Origin: Kalymmatonema hyalinum WJT4-NPBG1
GTDB lineage: Bacteria > Cyanobacteriota > Cyanobacteriia > Cyanobacteriales > Nostocaceae
Length of the DNA stretch: 64,000 bases
Direction of reading: 5' to 3'
Assembly: GCA_019359075.1 (NCBI GenBank)
Contig: JAHHIB010000030.1
Location: 1 to 64,000, forward strand
Position 1 is the stretch's first letter. Every line of letters begins with the position of its first letter. Position numbers and translations under genes: made by a program. The notes beneath the pieces were generated by a model. That model made no database searches. It saw only the letters and a list, made by a program, of their open reading frames with translations, and had not been told where the DNA came from. This document shows, in pieces, positions 17,808 through 29,382 of the stretch.

Positions 17808-18197
17808 TTATGGACTTTTTAAGGAGAATAAATGCTGTTTCAGCACATCTAGGCGTGAACAATGCCAATAATCTATGTGAGAAACAATCAAACCTTGAGC
17901 GTTGAGGCGCAATTCACTCCAGCCAGAGATAGAAATGCGTGGTTTCCAAGGAAGGGGGGTATTCCAGCTGAGTGTCCACTCAGTTTTGATTGTGTCTCCT
18001 ACACGATTAATCTCATGCAAGTCCATTTTGGTATTTAAAAACCAAGTCTCGATCAATTTAATCATCTGCTTGTACCGCTTAACACCACGAAATTTGTTCA
18101 GCGGATCTTGAAAATAAACGTCTTGTGCGTAGATGCTATATGTCTGATTATCAGGAAATCTTTGATAGTCCTGCTGAAGAATTTGAATGATGTCCAT
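17808..18197 (-). CDS. DUF2358 family protein
   Basis: The product is 129 residues from the ATG at 18197. The sequence '[37 protein letters not shown]' and '[17 protein letters not shown]' matches the NTF2-like DUF2358 family of cyanobacteria and plastids. The frame is open 41 codons further upstream (to 18320), but those codons do not look like the family. No catalytic residues are recognised; the function is unknown. It lies upstream of, and in the same direction as, the ArsA-like gene, 43 bases apart. Confidence 0.72.
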   Translation of the reverse strand: MDIIQILQQDYQRFPDNQTYSIYAQDVYFQDPLNKFRGVKRYKQMIKLIETWFLNTKMDLHEINRVGDTIKTEWTLSWNTPLPWKPRISISGWSELRLNAQGLIVSHIDYWHCSRLDVLKQHLFSLKSP

Positions 18198-18415
18198 AGG
18201 TAAGGTGCAACTTAATTTAATAACTGCTAATTTTGAGATTACCTTTAAAGTAGGATAAAAAGATAGAAAGCTGCTTTCCAAAAGGCATTTGTTCGTAATG
18301 CAGGCTTTCAGTCTGCGCAATCTAAAAGCCTAGACTACAAGCAAGGTTCACAATTGAAGTAGAATGGCTGTAGGAATTTAAGAAAAGTTGCACATTACCT
18401 ATCAATAATAATTAG

Positions 18416-19012
18416 TTAGCGATCGCTTGAGATGATTGCATCTTTAACTTTCCGTTTTTGTAAAAAATTGGACATAAACGGTCGCTCAAAGACCATGTAA
18501 AATGAATATGCGACTAGCAAAGACGATAGGGGACTTACTACATAATATAATATGACATTTATCTGAAGATGGGAAAGATGTAAGCTGTGTAGATACTGAT
18601 TCACTGGAGTCATCACCACAACGTGAATTAGATAGAGACTGTAGGAGAACGTCCCTAGTGCAACTGCCCAGGGAGATTGAAACACTCGCAAAACTAAAGG
18701 TGTTGCTTTGCTATCAATCACACAATTGGTGCAGTAGATTAGCAAACAGGCAGTAGCCAAGCCAACAAAACTGTCAGTAATCCACATTATTGCTATCCCA
18801 AATTTTGGCGACTCAGCCAGCAATGCTACGCCAAAAAATATTGTGGCAAGCCAACCCCACGGTAACAAATTTCTCATTTTCATTAAAGACTGCTTGTGAG
18901 AAAATCCTATATCTGCGGCAGCCATTCCTAAGGCAAACAAACCTACATACCAAGGATGCGCTAAGTCTATGAATCCATGTAGTAAGATGACTAACTTCAA
19001 TTTTCCGCACAA
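18416..19012 (-). pseudogene. Acyltransferase 3 family protein, C-terminal half only
   Basis: The 198 residues contain about five hydrophobic helices and end 'YSLYLIHVVVMTPVNQYLH ... AYSFYMVFERPF', the typical C-terminus of membrane acyltransferase-3 (OafA/YrhL-like) proteins. Full members have about 350-400 residues and an N-terminal His-bearing catalytic loop. None of that is present, and the upstream 70 bases do not continue the frame. I read it as a 5'-truncated remnant. It might still be translated from the ATG at 19012, but it should be inactive. Confidence 0.65.
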
Positions 19013-19083
19013 AAAAAGCTGATATTCAGAGATTTTCTAAAAGACAATTTGGAGGGCGTTTTGTAGTGAACTTGGGTTAGTCT

Positions 19084-19653
19084 TTAGGGTTCTATTTCTG
19101 GCCAAAGTCGCTCCAACTGATACCGCCATGCAGCGAGAACTTCTTCACGCGCCTGAGAAGTTTGGTTGACCTCGCCCATCAATCCTTCTGCATAAAAGCG
19201 GTCTAGGTTTTGCATAGTAGCTTGAAGGGATTGACCTTGCTGTTTTGCTGCCTGTATAATTTGCCGAATGCGTCTTTCAATCAGTCGATTAAAGACATTA
19301 TCTAAGCCAGTGCGATGGAGAAGAATAAGTCGGGCGATCGCATCGCGAAAATCTTCTGCAACTAAACTATTGCAGTTGTGCTGAAACACCGCCCACACAA
19401 CTCCTTGCTGCAAGGCATAACGTACTTCCTGAGTTTCGTCAAAGTTTGCTTCTAAGAACTGTTCTAAAAAGGGTTGAGCCTCAGATGCTGGCATAATCGG
19501 TAATAAAACACGCAACCAACTTTCATCGTCCGAAAGCATGACCAGCAGCCGAAAATTTGCAGTTTCTATTTGCCAAGAACCAGGGGTAATAGCATTGACA
19601 GACGCTGCATCAAATAATTCTTTAAGCGTATCCGCGATTTCAGAGGGTGTCAT
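19084..19653 (-). CDS. Conserved hypothetical cyanobacterial protein
   Basis: The product is 189 residues from the ATG at 19653; the frame is open 23 codons further to 19722. I do not recognise a named domain. It is soluble, acidic and mainly helical, starting MTPSEIADTLKELFD. Two segments look fold-forming: 'SWQIETANFRLLVMLSDDESWLRVLLPIMP', and a basic helix 'NRLIERRIRQIIQAAKQQGQSL' that may form a coiled coil. The N-terminal part vaguely resembles type III-secretion-chaperone-like or YbjN-like folds, but I would not assign it. It has no obvious operon partner. Confidence 0.6.
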   Translation of the reverse strand: MTPSEIADTLKELFDAASVNAITPGSWQIETANFRLLVMLSDDESWLRVLLPIMPASEAQPFLEQFLEANFDETQEVRYALQQGVVWAVFQHNCNSLVAEDFRDAIARLILLHRTGLDNVFNRLIERRIRQIIQAAKQQGQSLQATMQNLDRFYAEGLMGEVNQTSQAREEVLAAWRYQLERLWPEIEP

Positions 19654-19801
19654 AGTCTTTTTTTTTGCTTTAGTTTCTAGCGTACCTTTTTCAGGCAGCA
19701 ATGCGATCTGCTTTACCAACAAGTCTCTCTTTTGGCGTAGCTGTTTTTTAAGTACTTACTATAATTGAAAATTATTAATTCACAGCTATACTATTTGTTG
19801 A

Positions 19802-20743
19802 TTAATTATTATGAGATTTCCTATAAATTAAAAATACCGAACCAATTGGTCCTAAGTTTTCTACATACATTTTTTTGTTGTAGTACAATCCAGGAGACAT
19901 ACCTCCATCAAATAACATTCCCTCTTGAATCTTGCCCAAACAATTATTAGAAGCAATTCCTTCAAGGACATTATCAAACATATCTGGCAAAAGCTCTTGA
20001 TTCAACTGAGATAATTGAATATCGGAATTAGCTTTAGCGTCGTTAACTAGCAGAATGACATAGCCTTTATCAGTGATAGCTACCATAGAGCGATTTGTTG
20101 CTTGTTTACAGGCAAGTTCTCCTAAATCTTGACAAATATCTTTAAACTTGCCGTTGCGATAAAACCTACCATTACCTCCCACTAAGTTATAGTTAAGAAT
20201 ATTATCCTTTCTTCTTCCTGCCTGGATGCTAGCCTGACGTTGCTTTGGTTTACCTGCTGATATACCGAAGGAAGAACGCTTATTCTTAAAAGCTCCTGAA
20301 TATTCTACTCCACGAGAAATATTGAAGCCTTGAGGTTTATGATCTATATCTATGTAATCAGCATTAATTGCTGCAATAGGTGTTTGTCCGTTTAATTTTG
20401 CGTTTTCATCAGTAATGAGTTCATGAAATAATTTTGGTACATATTCTTGACGTAGTTTGCCGCTACTGTCTTTTGCATAAAGTTTATGAGATACACCAAC
20501 ATTGACTTTGAAGTCTAATTCTTCTGATTTGGGGTTGAAGATAATGACATGATTAATACCTCTTGCATCTTTTTTACCTTGATTGTTAGTTTTAAAAAAG
20601 TCTAGACTGAACCTTGTATTTTTTCCTAGGCATTGTGACACTTGTGTTTTTGCTAAAGTTTGAGAAGTCTGTTTACAGGCAAAACAAAGAGCAATTATGG
20701 TTATGAATGTAGAGAAAAAATAGATAAAGTTATTTTTAGACAT
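19802..20743 (-). CDS. Phosphodiester glycosidase (NAGPA-domain) family protein, exported
   Basis: The 313-residue product has an N-terminal hydrophobic segment ('FIYFFSTFITIIALCFACK') that is a signal peptide, with a possible lipobox Cys. The body resembles the NAGPA (phosphodiester glycosidase) domain, with 'AAINADYIDID' and the C-terminal 'GMLFDGGMSPGLYYN', where the family has its catalytic-site Asp-Gly-Gly. Members cleave sugar phosphodiesters or act on cell-envelope glycans. A second, fused NAGPA-type domain is encoded at 30897-32744. It stands alone, divergent from the DUF4351 fragment. Confidence 0.7.
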   Translation of the reverse strand: MSKNNFIYFFSTFITIIALCFACKQTSQTLAKTQVSQCLGKNTRFSLDFFKTNNQGKKDARGINHVIIFNPKSEELDFKVNVGVSHKLYAKDSSGKLRQEYVPKLFHELITDENAKLNGQTPIAAINADYIDIDHKPQGFNISRGVEYSGAFKNKRSSFGISAGKPKQRQASIQAGRRKDNILNYNLVGGNGRFYRNGKFKDICQDLGELACKQATNRSMVAITDKGYVILLVNDAKANSDIQLSQLNQELLPDMFDNVLEGIASNNCLGKIQEGMLFDGGMSPGLYYNKKMYVENLGPIGSVFLIYRKSHNN

Positions 20744-20793
20744 ATTTAGATAATTCTCATCTTTTCACTATCAGATTGTTTCGAGAGGAAATT

Positions 20794-21033
20794 ATGCAGG
20801 AATCTGTAATTTATCAAGATATCCTTCAAAAGGGCGAGCAAAAAGGCAAGAAGCAAGAGGCGCTAGCACTCATTTTGCGTCAGCTTCCACGCCGCATTGG
20901 TCCTGTTACCCCTCAGTTGCAAGAGCAGATTCGCAGCTTATCAGTTCCTCAGTTGGAGGATTTGGGAGAAGCGCTTTTAGATTTCTCCAGCGAAACTGAT
21001 TTAATCAACTGGTTGGCTACCCAAGATTCATAA
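20794..21033 (+). pseudogene. Rpn-family (DUF4351) nuclease, C-terminal fragment
   Basis: The 79 residues start MQESVIYQDILQKGEQKGKK and end in a DUF4351 domain ('LRQLPRRIGPVTPQLQEQIRSL ... LGEALLDFSSETDLINWL'). In cyanobacteria this pair forms the C-terminal third of Rpn-type recombination-promoting nuclease/transposase-like proteins of about 250-300 residues. The PD-(D/E)xK nuclease part is missing. The ATG at 20794 has AGAGGA ahead, and the open frame runs on upstream through 'LFREEI', which also matches the family, so this is a remnant cut from a longer gene. Confidence 0.65.
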
Positions 21034-21126
21034 ACAAAATTATCCCAAATACAAAACCTCCGCTACGGTTATGCTGTAACGGAGGATAAATTTTGATTCT
21101 GATTATAATTAATCACAAATCCAAAA

Positions 21127-22404
<1,278 letters not shown>

Positions 22405-22898
22405 GAATTTGGCCTCCAGTAGTTTGAAAGGTTGGTGATGTCCCCTGGTTAATAAGTGGCTGATATATAGCCATCAAGCCCAGATAAACTTCTTATTCCT
22501 GACTCCTGGTTTTGCCCAGTTGTTTATGTTTTTTAGTGTCTTTTTAAATTGCGGTGACTCCCTTTGAATTCCCACATAATGCCAAAATCAGCATTTTTGA
22601 TAGGGGAGCGCAGGAGCCTTTTGTTAATAAATATTAAGCACTAATCCTCCACTGGGATCAAGGGGTCAAGAGACGCTTTTTTCAGCTTTTGACGAATTTA
22701 TTAGCCCTTCGGGGATCACTAAGTGATGATTCTCTGACATTCTAGCTCCTTACAAGCCAGCCCAGCATCTGCGATCTCATGATATTGTCAAGATATCTTG
22801 ACAAAGAGCGGCTCGTGGGGATCTAGGGGCGCAATGGCTTCTGTTATGGGTGTAGGGGAAAAATTGTGAATAACAAATTTCCCTTACCCTCTAATAAC
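22405..22898. other. Gene-free stretch of about 490 bases
   Basis: It lies between the DUF4912 start and the AEC transporter stop. It must hold the DUF4912 promoter. I see no RNA gene, and no convincing repeat beyond short AT-rich runs and a purine-rich segment near 22800-22860. Confidence 0.35.
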
Positions 22899-23765
22899 TC
22901 ATGATCCGAAAATCAAAATCCACAAAGGAAGTATGAGGAGTAACAAGAGTGTGGAGATCATAATACTGCTGGCGATTAAATCGCGGTCGAGGTTGTACTC
23001 TTCTGCCAAAATCAGACCAGCAAAAGCCGTGGGTACACCAGACATTAAGACTATTGCCAAACGTGGTGAACCTGATAATCCAAAAAATAAAGTTGTAGCT
23101 AGACCAACGAGTAGGGGTGTAATAAAAACCCTCAGGAAAGCGGGGACGAAGGCAACTTTCAAACTCTTCCACCCCTGAAGCTGTGCTAAGCGAATACCAG
23201 TCAGTAAAAAGGCGCAAGCGATGACGATGTTTACAGAACCTTGGAGTCCTGACTCAATCATGGATGGTAGTTGTACAGAGCGAGTGAGATAGCCGAAGAG
23301 AAATGCCCACAGAGGAGGTACACTCAGAACATCGCGCACTTGTATCCACCAGCGATTTTCGGATTGTGAATGATTGAAGTAGCTGGCAATCACAACTCCA
23401 AAGCCATAGGTGCCGATGACATTGTGGGTAATACTGTAAACGACAGCCCAGTTGAGAGCATCTGAGTTAATTAAAGCAGGGGCGATCGCCAACCCGACGA
23501 AACCTGTATTACCCAAAACAGCAGAAAGCACAAAACTACCTTGAAACGAAGAATCAACTAAATCAGGGGGAAGTAATTTAGCCCAGTATGGCTTTAACTT
23601 GTGGGATAGTAACAGTTTCCATCCCCACAAAACGAGTGACGCCATTACCAAACCAACTATCAGCGCTCCCAAAGTGATTATTGGTGCTAGTAAAGGTAAA
23701 CTGGCTCCGCCCCCAAATTCCTCTAATTGACCTTGTCTTGCTAACGCCAAAAGCTCTAATGGCAC
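22899..23765 (-). CDS. AEC (auxin efflux carrier) family transporter; true start unresolved
   Basis: The 288 residues from a GTG at 23765 show about eight membrane helices, with the AEC-family 'GNTGFVGLAIAPAL' and the C-terminal 'SGVPTAFAGLILAEEYNLD'. These are permease proteins of the bile/arsenite/riboflavin (BART) superfamily, probably exporting an organic anion. In the same frame, homologous-looking sequence continues upstream for about 42 codons ('TETLFHAYAPLILWTSLGLF ... FPRLLGRGLYWFG'), before a stop at 23925-23927. That stretch contains no ATG, GTG or TTG. Either a rare start (an ATC lies at 23889-23891) is used or the start codon has been mutated. The GTG given is a conservative minimum. 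Confidence 0.7.
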   Translation of the reverse strand: MPLELLALARQGQLEEFGGGASLPLLAPIITLGALIVGLVMASLVLWGWKLLLSHKLKPYWAKLLPPDLVDSSFQGSFVLSAVLGNTGFVGLAIAPALINSDALNWAVVYSITHNVIGTYGFGVVIASYFNHSQSENRWWIQVRDVLSVPPLWAFLFGYLTRSVQLPSMIESGLQGSVNIVIACAFLLTGIRLAQLQGWKSLKVAFVPAFLRVFITPLLVGLATTLFFGLSGSPRLAIVLMSGVPTAFAGLILAEEYNLDRDLIASSIMISTLLLLLILPLWILIFGS

Positions 23766-23924
23766 CCCGAACCAGTAAAGACCACGACCTAAAAGCCGTG
23801 GAAACCACTGAGGTAGGAACTTAAATATGAATAGCCCCAGACTCGTCCAGAGAATCAGGGGCGCATAGGCATGAAACAGAGTTTCTGTGATGAATAAAAC
23901 GTATTCCAGCGACTGGGATGAGCC

Positions 23925-24223
23925 TTATACAAATTAAAAATTAAAAAATAAAAATTTTAAAGTTATCTTCTTGACTTGACTAGAGAATAATGGTGAACGA
24001 AGCGTAGATAGGAGTAATATCATATGCGGTTAAAGACTTATCATTAGGGCGGAAAGGGGCACCTTTGAACGGAGCAGGGGGAAAAGTTTTCACCCTTTCT
24101 GCACAGATGTAGGAATAATAACTAATCAACCGGACTTGGTATAACCTAGCTTTCTTTGGGATAAAAAGTCTTGACATTTTGCCATCTAGACTTTTTTGTC
24201 TCATTTATGATTAATTTTTTTAT
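23925..24223. other. Gene-free stretch between AEC transporter and ftn2
   Basis: About 300 bases. I see AT-rich sequence and the phrase CCGGACTTGGTATA near 24132, which resembles ends of cyanobacterial insertion sequences, but no partner end that would define an element. Confidence 0.3.
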
Positions 24224-26572
24224 CTAAAAAATCATACTTATCTTGTTCAGAACTGACATATCCCGAATACGCCACACACCATCTACACGAACCAATCCAT
24301 ACCTAACTACGACCTTATCCTTCTCTGGTTCTGGGTTTTTGATCTGACCATTCTCATAATACTGTGTGACTTCAGTCACCGAAGCTTCTACCGCAGCGTG
24401 ATTTGGATCAGCATTATTTTTCTCCAAAGATTCTACTTTCACGCTATGCTCGTATTTCCGATAGCGGTTAGCTAATCTTTCCTGTTGTGCCCATCCCCGC
24501 CATTTTGTCAAGGATGAACCGACTAAAATATTCCCCAAACTATCAATCTCATGGTTGGGTCCGAAAGCTGCAGCTTTGGTATCTAGCCAAGCCTGAACCA
24601 TTTCTGCGGCTGTGGTTTCACTCAGGGGTCCAGCTGGTAATTGTGGTTTGCTATTTTGGTCGGGAATAGGGACTAGGGGTTGATTCAACTCGACTGATAA
24701 CTGTTCGCCTTTCAAGGAGGGTCCAGGGTAAAATAGATGTTTGAACAATCCCATAGTTGCTGCTATCAACAACCACAGCACCAATAGACTCGCCAAAGAA
24801 GCAAACATTATCGACAGGAACCGCATTTGCGCTGGAGAAATACGGGGAAAAACTCGCCGACGAGTAGAGCCATGACGGTTATCTGAGCCACCTCCTGAAG
24901 TGGCACGACTGCGTTTGCGCCTCCTTTGGGTTTGCCCTTGACTCTGTGCTGTCTCCGGTTTGGACCGACCATTCAAATTGTGGTAAGTTGATCGAGATGT
25001 GGGGTCTGTGTTGGGAATTGGTGCTACTGGTGTTTCTGCATTTGCACTCCACCAAGTACCCGAAGCAGAGGGTGATGTCGGCTCACTGGCTGAGGAAAAG
25101 TTTGAATACTCAGGGTTTTTCGGGGTTGATGTGGCTGGTATTTCTGAGTTGGGAGTTTTTTGAGTTGGGAATTGTCCCTCAACCACTGCAGAATTGTTGC
25201 GCCGACTCCGACGAGTGGTTTGTGTTTGGGAAGACTGGCGGTTCATGACCGTCGCTTCATTTGTGGTTTGTGCTTGTGTGGGAAGAGCTTCTAAATAAGC
25301 TTGCACCTGTTGGTTGGCAAAATAATCTTTCAGGGAAGCTGGCTGTTCCCCTAAATCTCGAAAATTGGGAAACACTTCGTTTTCTAACCAGCGTTCTCCG
25401 TATAAACACAGTCCTGGTAATAAGTCGGGAGAGTCTTGAGAATTTTCCCGAATAAAAGCTAGAGCCTCGTACTCTTGCGAAAGTTCTAAAGCACGGCTTG
25501 CTTCTTCTGTTTGCCCCAGCAAAAGCGCACACAGCGACTGTTCTAGATGGACATCTTGACGTCTCCCCAGACGGATCAGCATTTGCTTTGCCTGACGAAT
25601 TAATGCGGGTTGGCGTTGAGTGAACCCCCGGGCTATTGAAGCATAAACGGCTAAATAAGTAGCGACTGCTGAGGGACGCCTGCTTTCACCTTCAAACAGT
25701 TTATGCTGCTCTGCGACTGTTAGGTAGTTACGCAGTTGCTGAATAAATCGCAGAAAATCATCTATACTCAGACCAGATTTGTCGTTTCCACTCCCATCAA
25801 TGCCACCCCGCTCATCTAAAATATCATGCAATAATTGCAACCCTTGTTTTCGTTCACTGGTCTGTTCTTCAGGGAGTGCGAGTAATTCCAAAATTCGATA
25901 TGGTCGCAATCTATACAAGTCAGACTGAATTTCTGCCCGAACGCTGGGGAATAAGGCTTCGCGTGCTAGAAGTTCCTCTCCCGTTTCCAGGGAAATCGCA
26001 GCATTTTCGTAGTGACTTTGCTGCCATTGCTCGCGTCCCAGTTCCAAACAAGCAAGGGAAACGGTAAGCACAACGTCTGGACGTTCAGCAGCAGCAGGAG
26101 AGGGAATTTCCGAAATCTCCTGTGTATCTCCTTGGAAACTCCCTGTTGTACCATTTCTATTAACCAGGTATGGACGACCCAGTTGTAGGACAAGCTCATA
26201 TTCCCCAAGCTCTTGCAAAATCAACAAAGCACCAACTAATTCATCTTGGGAAATTTCGATACTTAGAGATTGAGAATCAATACGTGAAAGCTTGCCTTGT
26301 TCGCGACTTTCAACAGCGACAGCGCCACCTTGAGTACTGTCAGAACCATACGCATGAGCAAGATAAAGCTGATCGTAGCTTTTGCGTTCTTTTGGGTCAC
26401 ACAGAACAAGATAAGCTTCTTCTATGAGGTTTCTTCGAGATGTAATTGCTGCTTGGGAATACTCACGGCGCGGCAATTGTACGATGCGATCGCCATATGC
26501 CTGCCGCAACTGTTCCTCACTTGCCGCCATCGGTATCCCTAAAATTCTGTAGTAATCTAGCGGAATGCGCAC
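24224..26572 (-). CDS. ftn2: Cell-division protein Ftn2/ZipN (ARC6 homologue)
   Basis: The 782-residue product matches the cyanobacterial Ftn2/ZipN family, orthologous to plastid ARC6, which anchors FtsZ to the membrane at the division site. A J-like domain occupies residues about 5-70 ('DYYRILGIPMAASEEQLRQAYGDR', 'EAYLVLCDPKERKSYDQ'). A long helical region follows, then a Ser/Thr-rich low-complexity linker (about 440-560). A single membrane helix lies near residues 580-605, and the C-terminal IMS/DUF4101 domain has 'MVQAWLDTKAAAFGPNHEI' and 'VVVRYGLVRVDGVWRIRD'. The J region lacks the HPD motif, as usual in this family. It is a stand-alone gene. Confidence 0.9.
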   Translation of the reverse strand: MRIPLDYYRILGIPMAASEEQLRQAYGDRIVQLPRREYSQAAITSRRNLIEEAYLVLCDPKERKSYDQLYLAHAYGSDSTQGGAVAVESREQGKLSRIDSQSLSIEISQDELVGALLILQELGEYELVLQLGRPYLVNRNGTTGSFQGDTQEISEIPSPAAAERPDVVLTVSLACLELGREQWQQSHYENAAISLETGEELLAREALFPSVRAEIQSDLYRLRPYRILELLALPEEQTSERKQGLQLLHDILDERGGIDGSGNDKSGLSIDDFLRFIQQLRNYLTVAEQHKLFEGESRRPSAVATYLAVYASIARGFTQRQPALIRQAKQMLIRLGRRQDVHLEQSLCALLLGQTEEASRALELSQEYEALAFIRENSQDSPDLLPGLCLYGERWLENEVFPNFRDLGEQPASLKDYFANQQVQAYLEALPTQAQTTNEATVMNRQSSQTQTTRRSRRNNSAVVEGQFPTQKTPNSEIPATSTPKNPEYSNFSSASEPTSPSASGTWWSANAETPVAPIPNTDPTSRSTYHNLNGRSKPETAQSQGQTQRRRKRSRATSGGGSDNRHGSTRRRVFPRISPAQMRFLSIMFASLASLLVLWLLIAATMGLFKHLFYPGPSLKGEQLSVELNQPLVPIPDQNSKPQLPAGPLSETTAAEMVQAWLDTKAAAFGPNHEIDSLGNILVGSSLTKWRGWAQQERLANRYRKYEHSVKVESLEKNNADPNHAAVEASVTEVTQYYENGQIKNPEPEKDKVVVRYGLVRVDGVWRIRDMSVLNKISMIF

Positions 26573-27298
26573 GGCTCACGTCCCCTGCAGCGCGATCAAC
26601 ATAATTCTCCTAGAGTATTCCAGCCTTGTAAAAATTTGCCATAGAAATAACATGTTGACCCCACACCACAAGTGTGTTTTGCAACAACTTTACTCGTATT
26701 TTTCCAAAAATCTAATCTTGCTATAGTACTAGTCTTTTGCCTTAGCTGAGAAGTATCTAAGCTTTTTAATAATATTTTTATTATTTCTGGCTTTACAATA
26801 CTGCAACCTGCTTGACACACCAGAAACTCACCATAGCATTTTAGATAGCAACATAAATAATAATACTGGGCTTGCAAGAAAAATTTTTTACTTTCTTTTT
26901 TAAATATTTGGCTTGACCATTCCTGCAGCTGGTTGAGAACCACTTTCTCCGGGATACGGTCACAGAAGCACCATTTTATTATAGGTTTAGTATTATAGAG
27001 CTAAAAAACTATATCATAAGTTATTCTTTCATAACAAGAATCTACAGAAAAATACTTACTTTCGTGACCATTTTTCTAAAATGTTAATAAATATGCAGAA
27101 AACTTGCTATTTTGATTGGTAATCTAGAAATCAAGGTTGCCATACTACCCATTGCTGTAGAACCAGATAAACCACAGCAGTGAATCAAGTTTGATTATTG
27201 ACTCCTTTAAACGCTATCTTTTTAAAAGCTTACGCTGAGCGAGCGCTACTTATCTCAAATCATAACTTTAAGTTTTACGACAGGAACACTCAGAAATA
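26573..27298. other. Gene-free divergent region upstream of ftn2 and pdhA
   Basis: About 725 AT-rich bases between divergent genes. A leftward 115-codon frame (26596-26943) has no recognisable domain and is Cys/Tyr-rich, so I do not call it. Both promoters should lie here; no RNA gene was recognised. Confidence 0.4.
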
Positions 27299-28336
27299 AT
27301 GGTTCAAGAACGCACATTACCCAAATTTGATGCGGCTACCGTACAGATAACGAAAGAAGAAGGGTTGCTGTTGTACGAGGACATGGTACTGGGGCGCACC
27401 TTTGAAGACAAGTGTGCCGAAATGTACTACAGAGGCAAAATGTTTGGTTTTGTTCACCTGTACAACGGTCAGGAAGCCGTTTCCAGCGGTGTAATTAGGG
27501 GGGCGATGCGACCTGGTGAAGATTTCGTTTGCAGCACTTACCGCGACCACGTTCATGCTTTGAGTGCAGGAGTCCCGGCAAAAGAGGTCGTGGCAGAGTT
27601 ATTTGGCAAAGCCACAGGGTGCAGCAAAGGACGTGGTGGCTCGATGCATATGTTCTCTAAGGAACATCGGCTACTAGGTGGTTATGCTTTTGTGGCTGAG
27701 GGAATTCCTGTTGCTGCTGGGGCGGCTTTTCAGACGAAATACCGCCGGGAAGCGTTAGGTGATCCAAACGCCGACCAAGTAAGCGCTTGCTTTTTTGGCG
27801 ATGGAGCTGCTAATAACGGTCAGTTTTTCGAGACGCTAAATATGGCGGCGCTGTGGAAACTACCGATACTTTTTGTAGTGGAAAATAATAAGTGGGCGAT
27901 CGGCATGGCTCACGAACGGGCGACTTCCCAACCAGAAATTTACAAGAAAGCTAATGCATTTAACATGGTGGGTGTGGAAGTCGATGGTATGGATATCCTG
28001 GCGGTGCGAGCAGTAGCGCAGGAAGCCGTAGCCCGCGCCCGTGCAGGAGAAGGACCCACGTTAATTGAAGCACTGACCTACCGCTTTCGGGGTCACTCTC
28101 TGGCTGATCCAGACGAGTTACGAAGCAAGGCTGAGAAAGAGTTTTGGTTTGCTCGTGACCCAATTAAGAAATTTGCCGCTTATATGGTCGAGCAAAACTT
28201 GGCTTCCCATGAAGAACTTAAAGCAGTTGACCGTAAGATACAGCAAGTTATCGACGAAGCCGTGAAATTCGCTGAAAGTAGCCCAGAACCAGATCCCAGC
28301 GAGTTGTATCGCTTTGTGTTTGCGGAAGACGAATAA
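27299..28336 (+). CDS. pdhA: Pyruvate dehydrogenase E1 component, alpha subunit
   Basis: The 345-residue product is the thiamine-diphosphate-binding alpha subunit of the E1 part of pyruvate dehydrogenase, which decarboxylates pyruvate to feed acetyl-CoA synthesis. The diphosphate motif '[20 protein letters not shown] ... FVVENN' is clear. So are the '[12 protein letters not shown]' segment and the phosphorylation-loop region '[16 protein letters not shown]'. Length is normal for cyanobacterial/plastid-type subunits. The beta subunit gene is not adjacent, as is usual in cyanobacteria. Confidence 0.95.
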   Translation: MVQERTLPKFDAATVQITKEEGLLLYEDMVLGRTFEDKCAEMYYRGKMFGFVHLYNGQEAVSSGVIRGAMRPGEDFVCSTYRDHVHALSAGVPAKEVVAELFGKATGCSKGRGGSMHMFSKEHRLLGGYAFVAEGIPVAAGAAFQTKYRREALGDPNADQVSACFFGDGAANNGQFFETLNMAALWKLPILFVVENNKWAIGMAHERATSQPEIYKKANAFNMVGVEVDGMDILAVRAVAQEAVARARAGEGPTLIEALTYRFRGHSLADPDELRSKAEKEFWFARDPIKKFAAYMVEQNLASHEELKAVDRKIQQVIDEAVKFAESSPEPDPSELYRFVFAEDE

Positions 28337-28485
28337 TTGTAGAGGCTCGTGATGGCGCGTCTTTTAACTGGCGCGTCTCCTAACTAATCTACACAAGCGC
28401 TATAGCGCGTCCATCAACAGCAGTGTTTGCGATATCTAACGAACACGCTCCGCTCCACGTCTACGCACTCCAATAGCAATAACAA

Positions 28486-29322
28486 ATGAGTAAACAGTAT
28501 ATCCAAACAAATCAGTCCCGGCTGGAGGTCGTACCAGAAAGAGGTGGTATCATCACCAGCTGGCAAGTACAAAATCAAGAAATTCTTTACCTGGATGAGG
28601 AGCGCTTTGCTAATCCTCAATTAAGTGTCAGGGGTGGAATTCCAATTTTGTTTCCCATCTGCGGGAACTTACCTGATAATACTTACACCCTCAACGACAA
28701 ACAATACACTCTCAAACAACATGGCTTTGCCCGTGACTTGCCTTGGAAATCTACACAAGACCAAGTGACTCCAGAAAAAGCGAGCCTCACTTTAGTCTTG
28801 AGCAGCAACGAGCAAACACGCGCAGTTTATCCTTTTGACTTTCAACTCGCTTTTACTTATCAAATACAGGGCAATACATTAGAAATCAAGCAGCAGTTTA
28901 CCAATCTTTCCACTGAACCAATGCCTTTTTCTACAGGATTTCATCCTTACTTTCTCACAGTGGATAAAAATCAACTCAAGTTTGAAATTCCCTCACAAGA
29001 GTACCAAGACCAAATAACCAAGGAAACTCACTCATTTAACGGGGGTTTTGACTTTAACCGTGATGAAATTGATGCAGCCTTTAAGCAGCTAAGCGGCAAA
29101 TCAGCTACAGTCACAGATAATGCTCGCAAACTGAAATTGACGCTGGAATATGACGATACATATTCCACTCTGGTCTTTTGGACTGTTAAAGGCAAAGACT
29201 ATTACTGCCTGGAACCCTGGAGCGGTCCCCGCAACGCTATAAACACAGGTGAACATTTGACTGTGTTAGAGCCGCAAGCTAGCCATACGGCAACTGTACG
29301 CCTGACAGCAAATTTTTTCTAA
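28486..29322 (+). CDS. Aldose 1-epimerase family protein
   Basis: The 278-residue product is a galactose-mutarotase-like beta-sandwich enzyme that interconverts alpha and beta anomers of sugars. The motifs are 'GGIPILFPICGNL', 'HGFARDLPW' (the catalytic-region His), 'STGFHPYF' (second His) and the C-terminal 'YYCLEPWSGPRNAINTGE' (containing the catalytic Glu). A sugar-phosphate-specific relative is possible. It follows pdhA by 150 bases in the same direction and precedes tRNA-Lys. Confidence 0.85.
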   Translation: MSKQYIQTNQSRLEVVPERGGIITSWQVQNQEILYLDEERFANPQLSVRGGIPILFPICGNLPDNTYTLNDKQYTLKQHGFARDLPWKSTQDQVTPEKASLTLVLSSNEQTRAVYPFDFQLAFTYQIQGNTLEIKQQFTNLSTEPMPFSTGFHPYFLTVDKNQLKFEIPSQEYQDQITKETHSFNGGFDFNRDEIDAAFKQLSGKSATVTDNARKLKLTLEYDDTYSTLVFWTVKGKDYYCLEPWSGPRNAINTGEHLTVLEPQASHTATVRLTANFF

Positions 29323-29382
29323 ACCCCCTTTACAAATCTATAGAGAGTTATGCTATGATGGCATAGTTCCAAATGACGGAAC

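Noticed and set aside
26596-26943. 115-codon leftward frame upstream of ftn2
   Set aside because: Cys/Tyr/Lys-rich with no recognisable fold; more likely chance in AT-rich promoter DNA.
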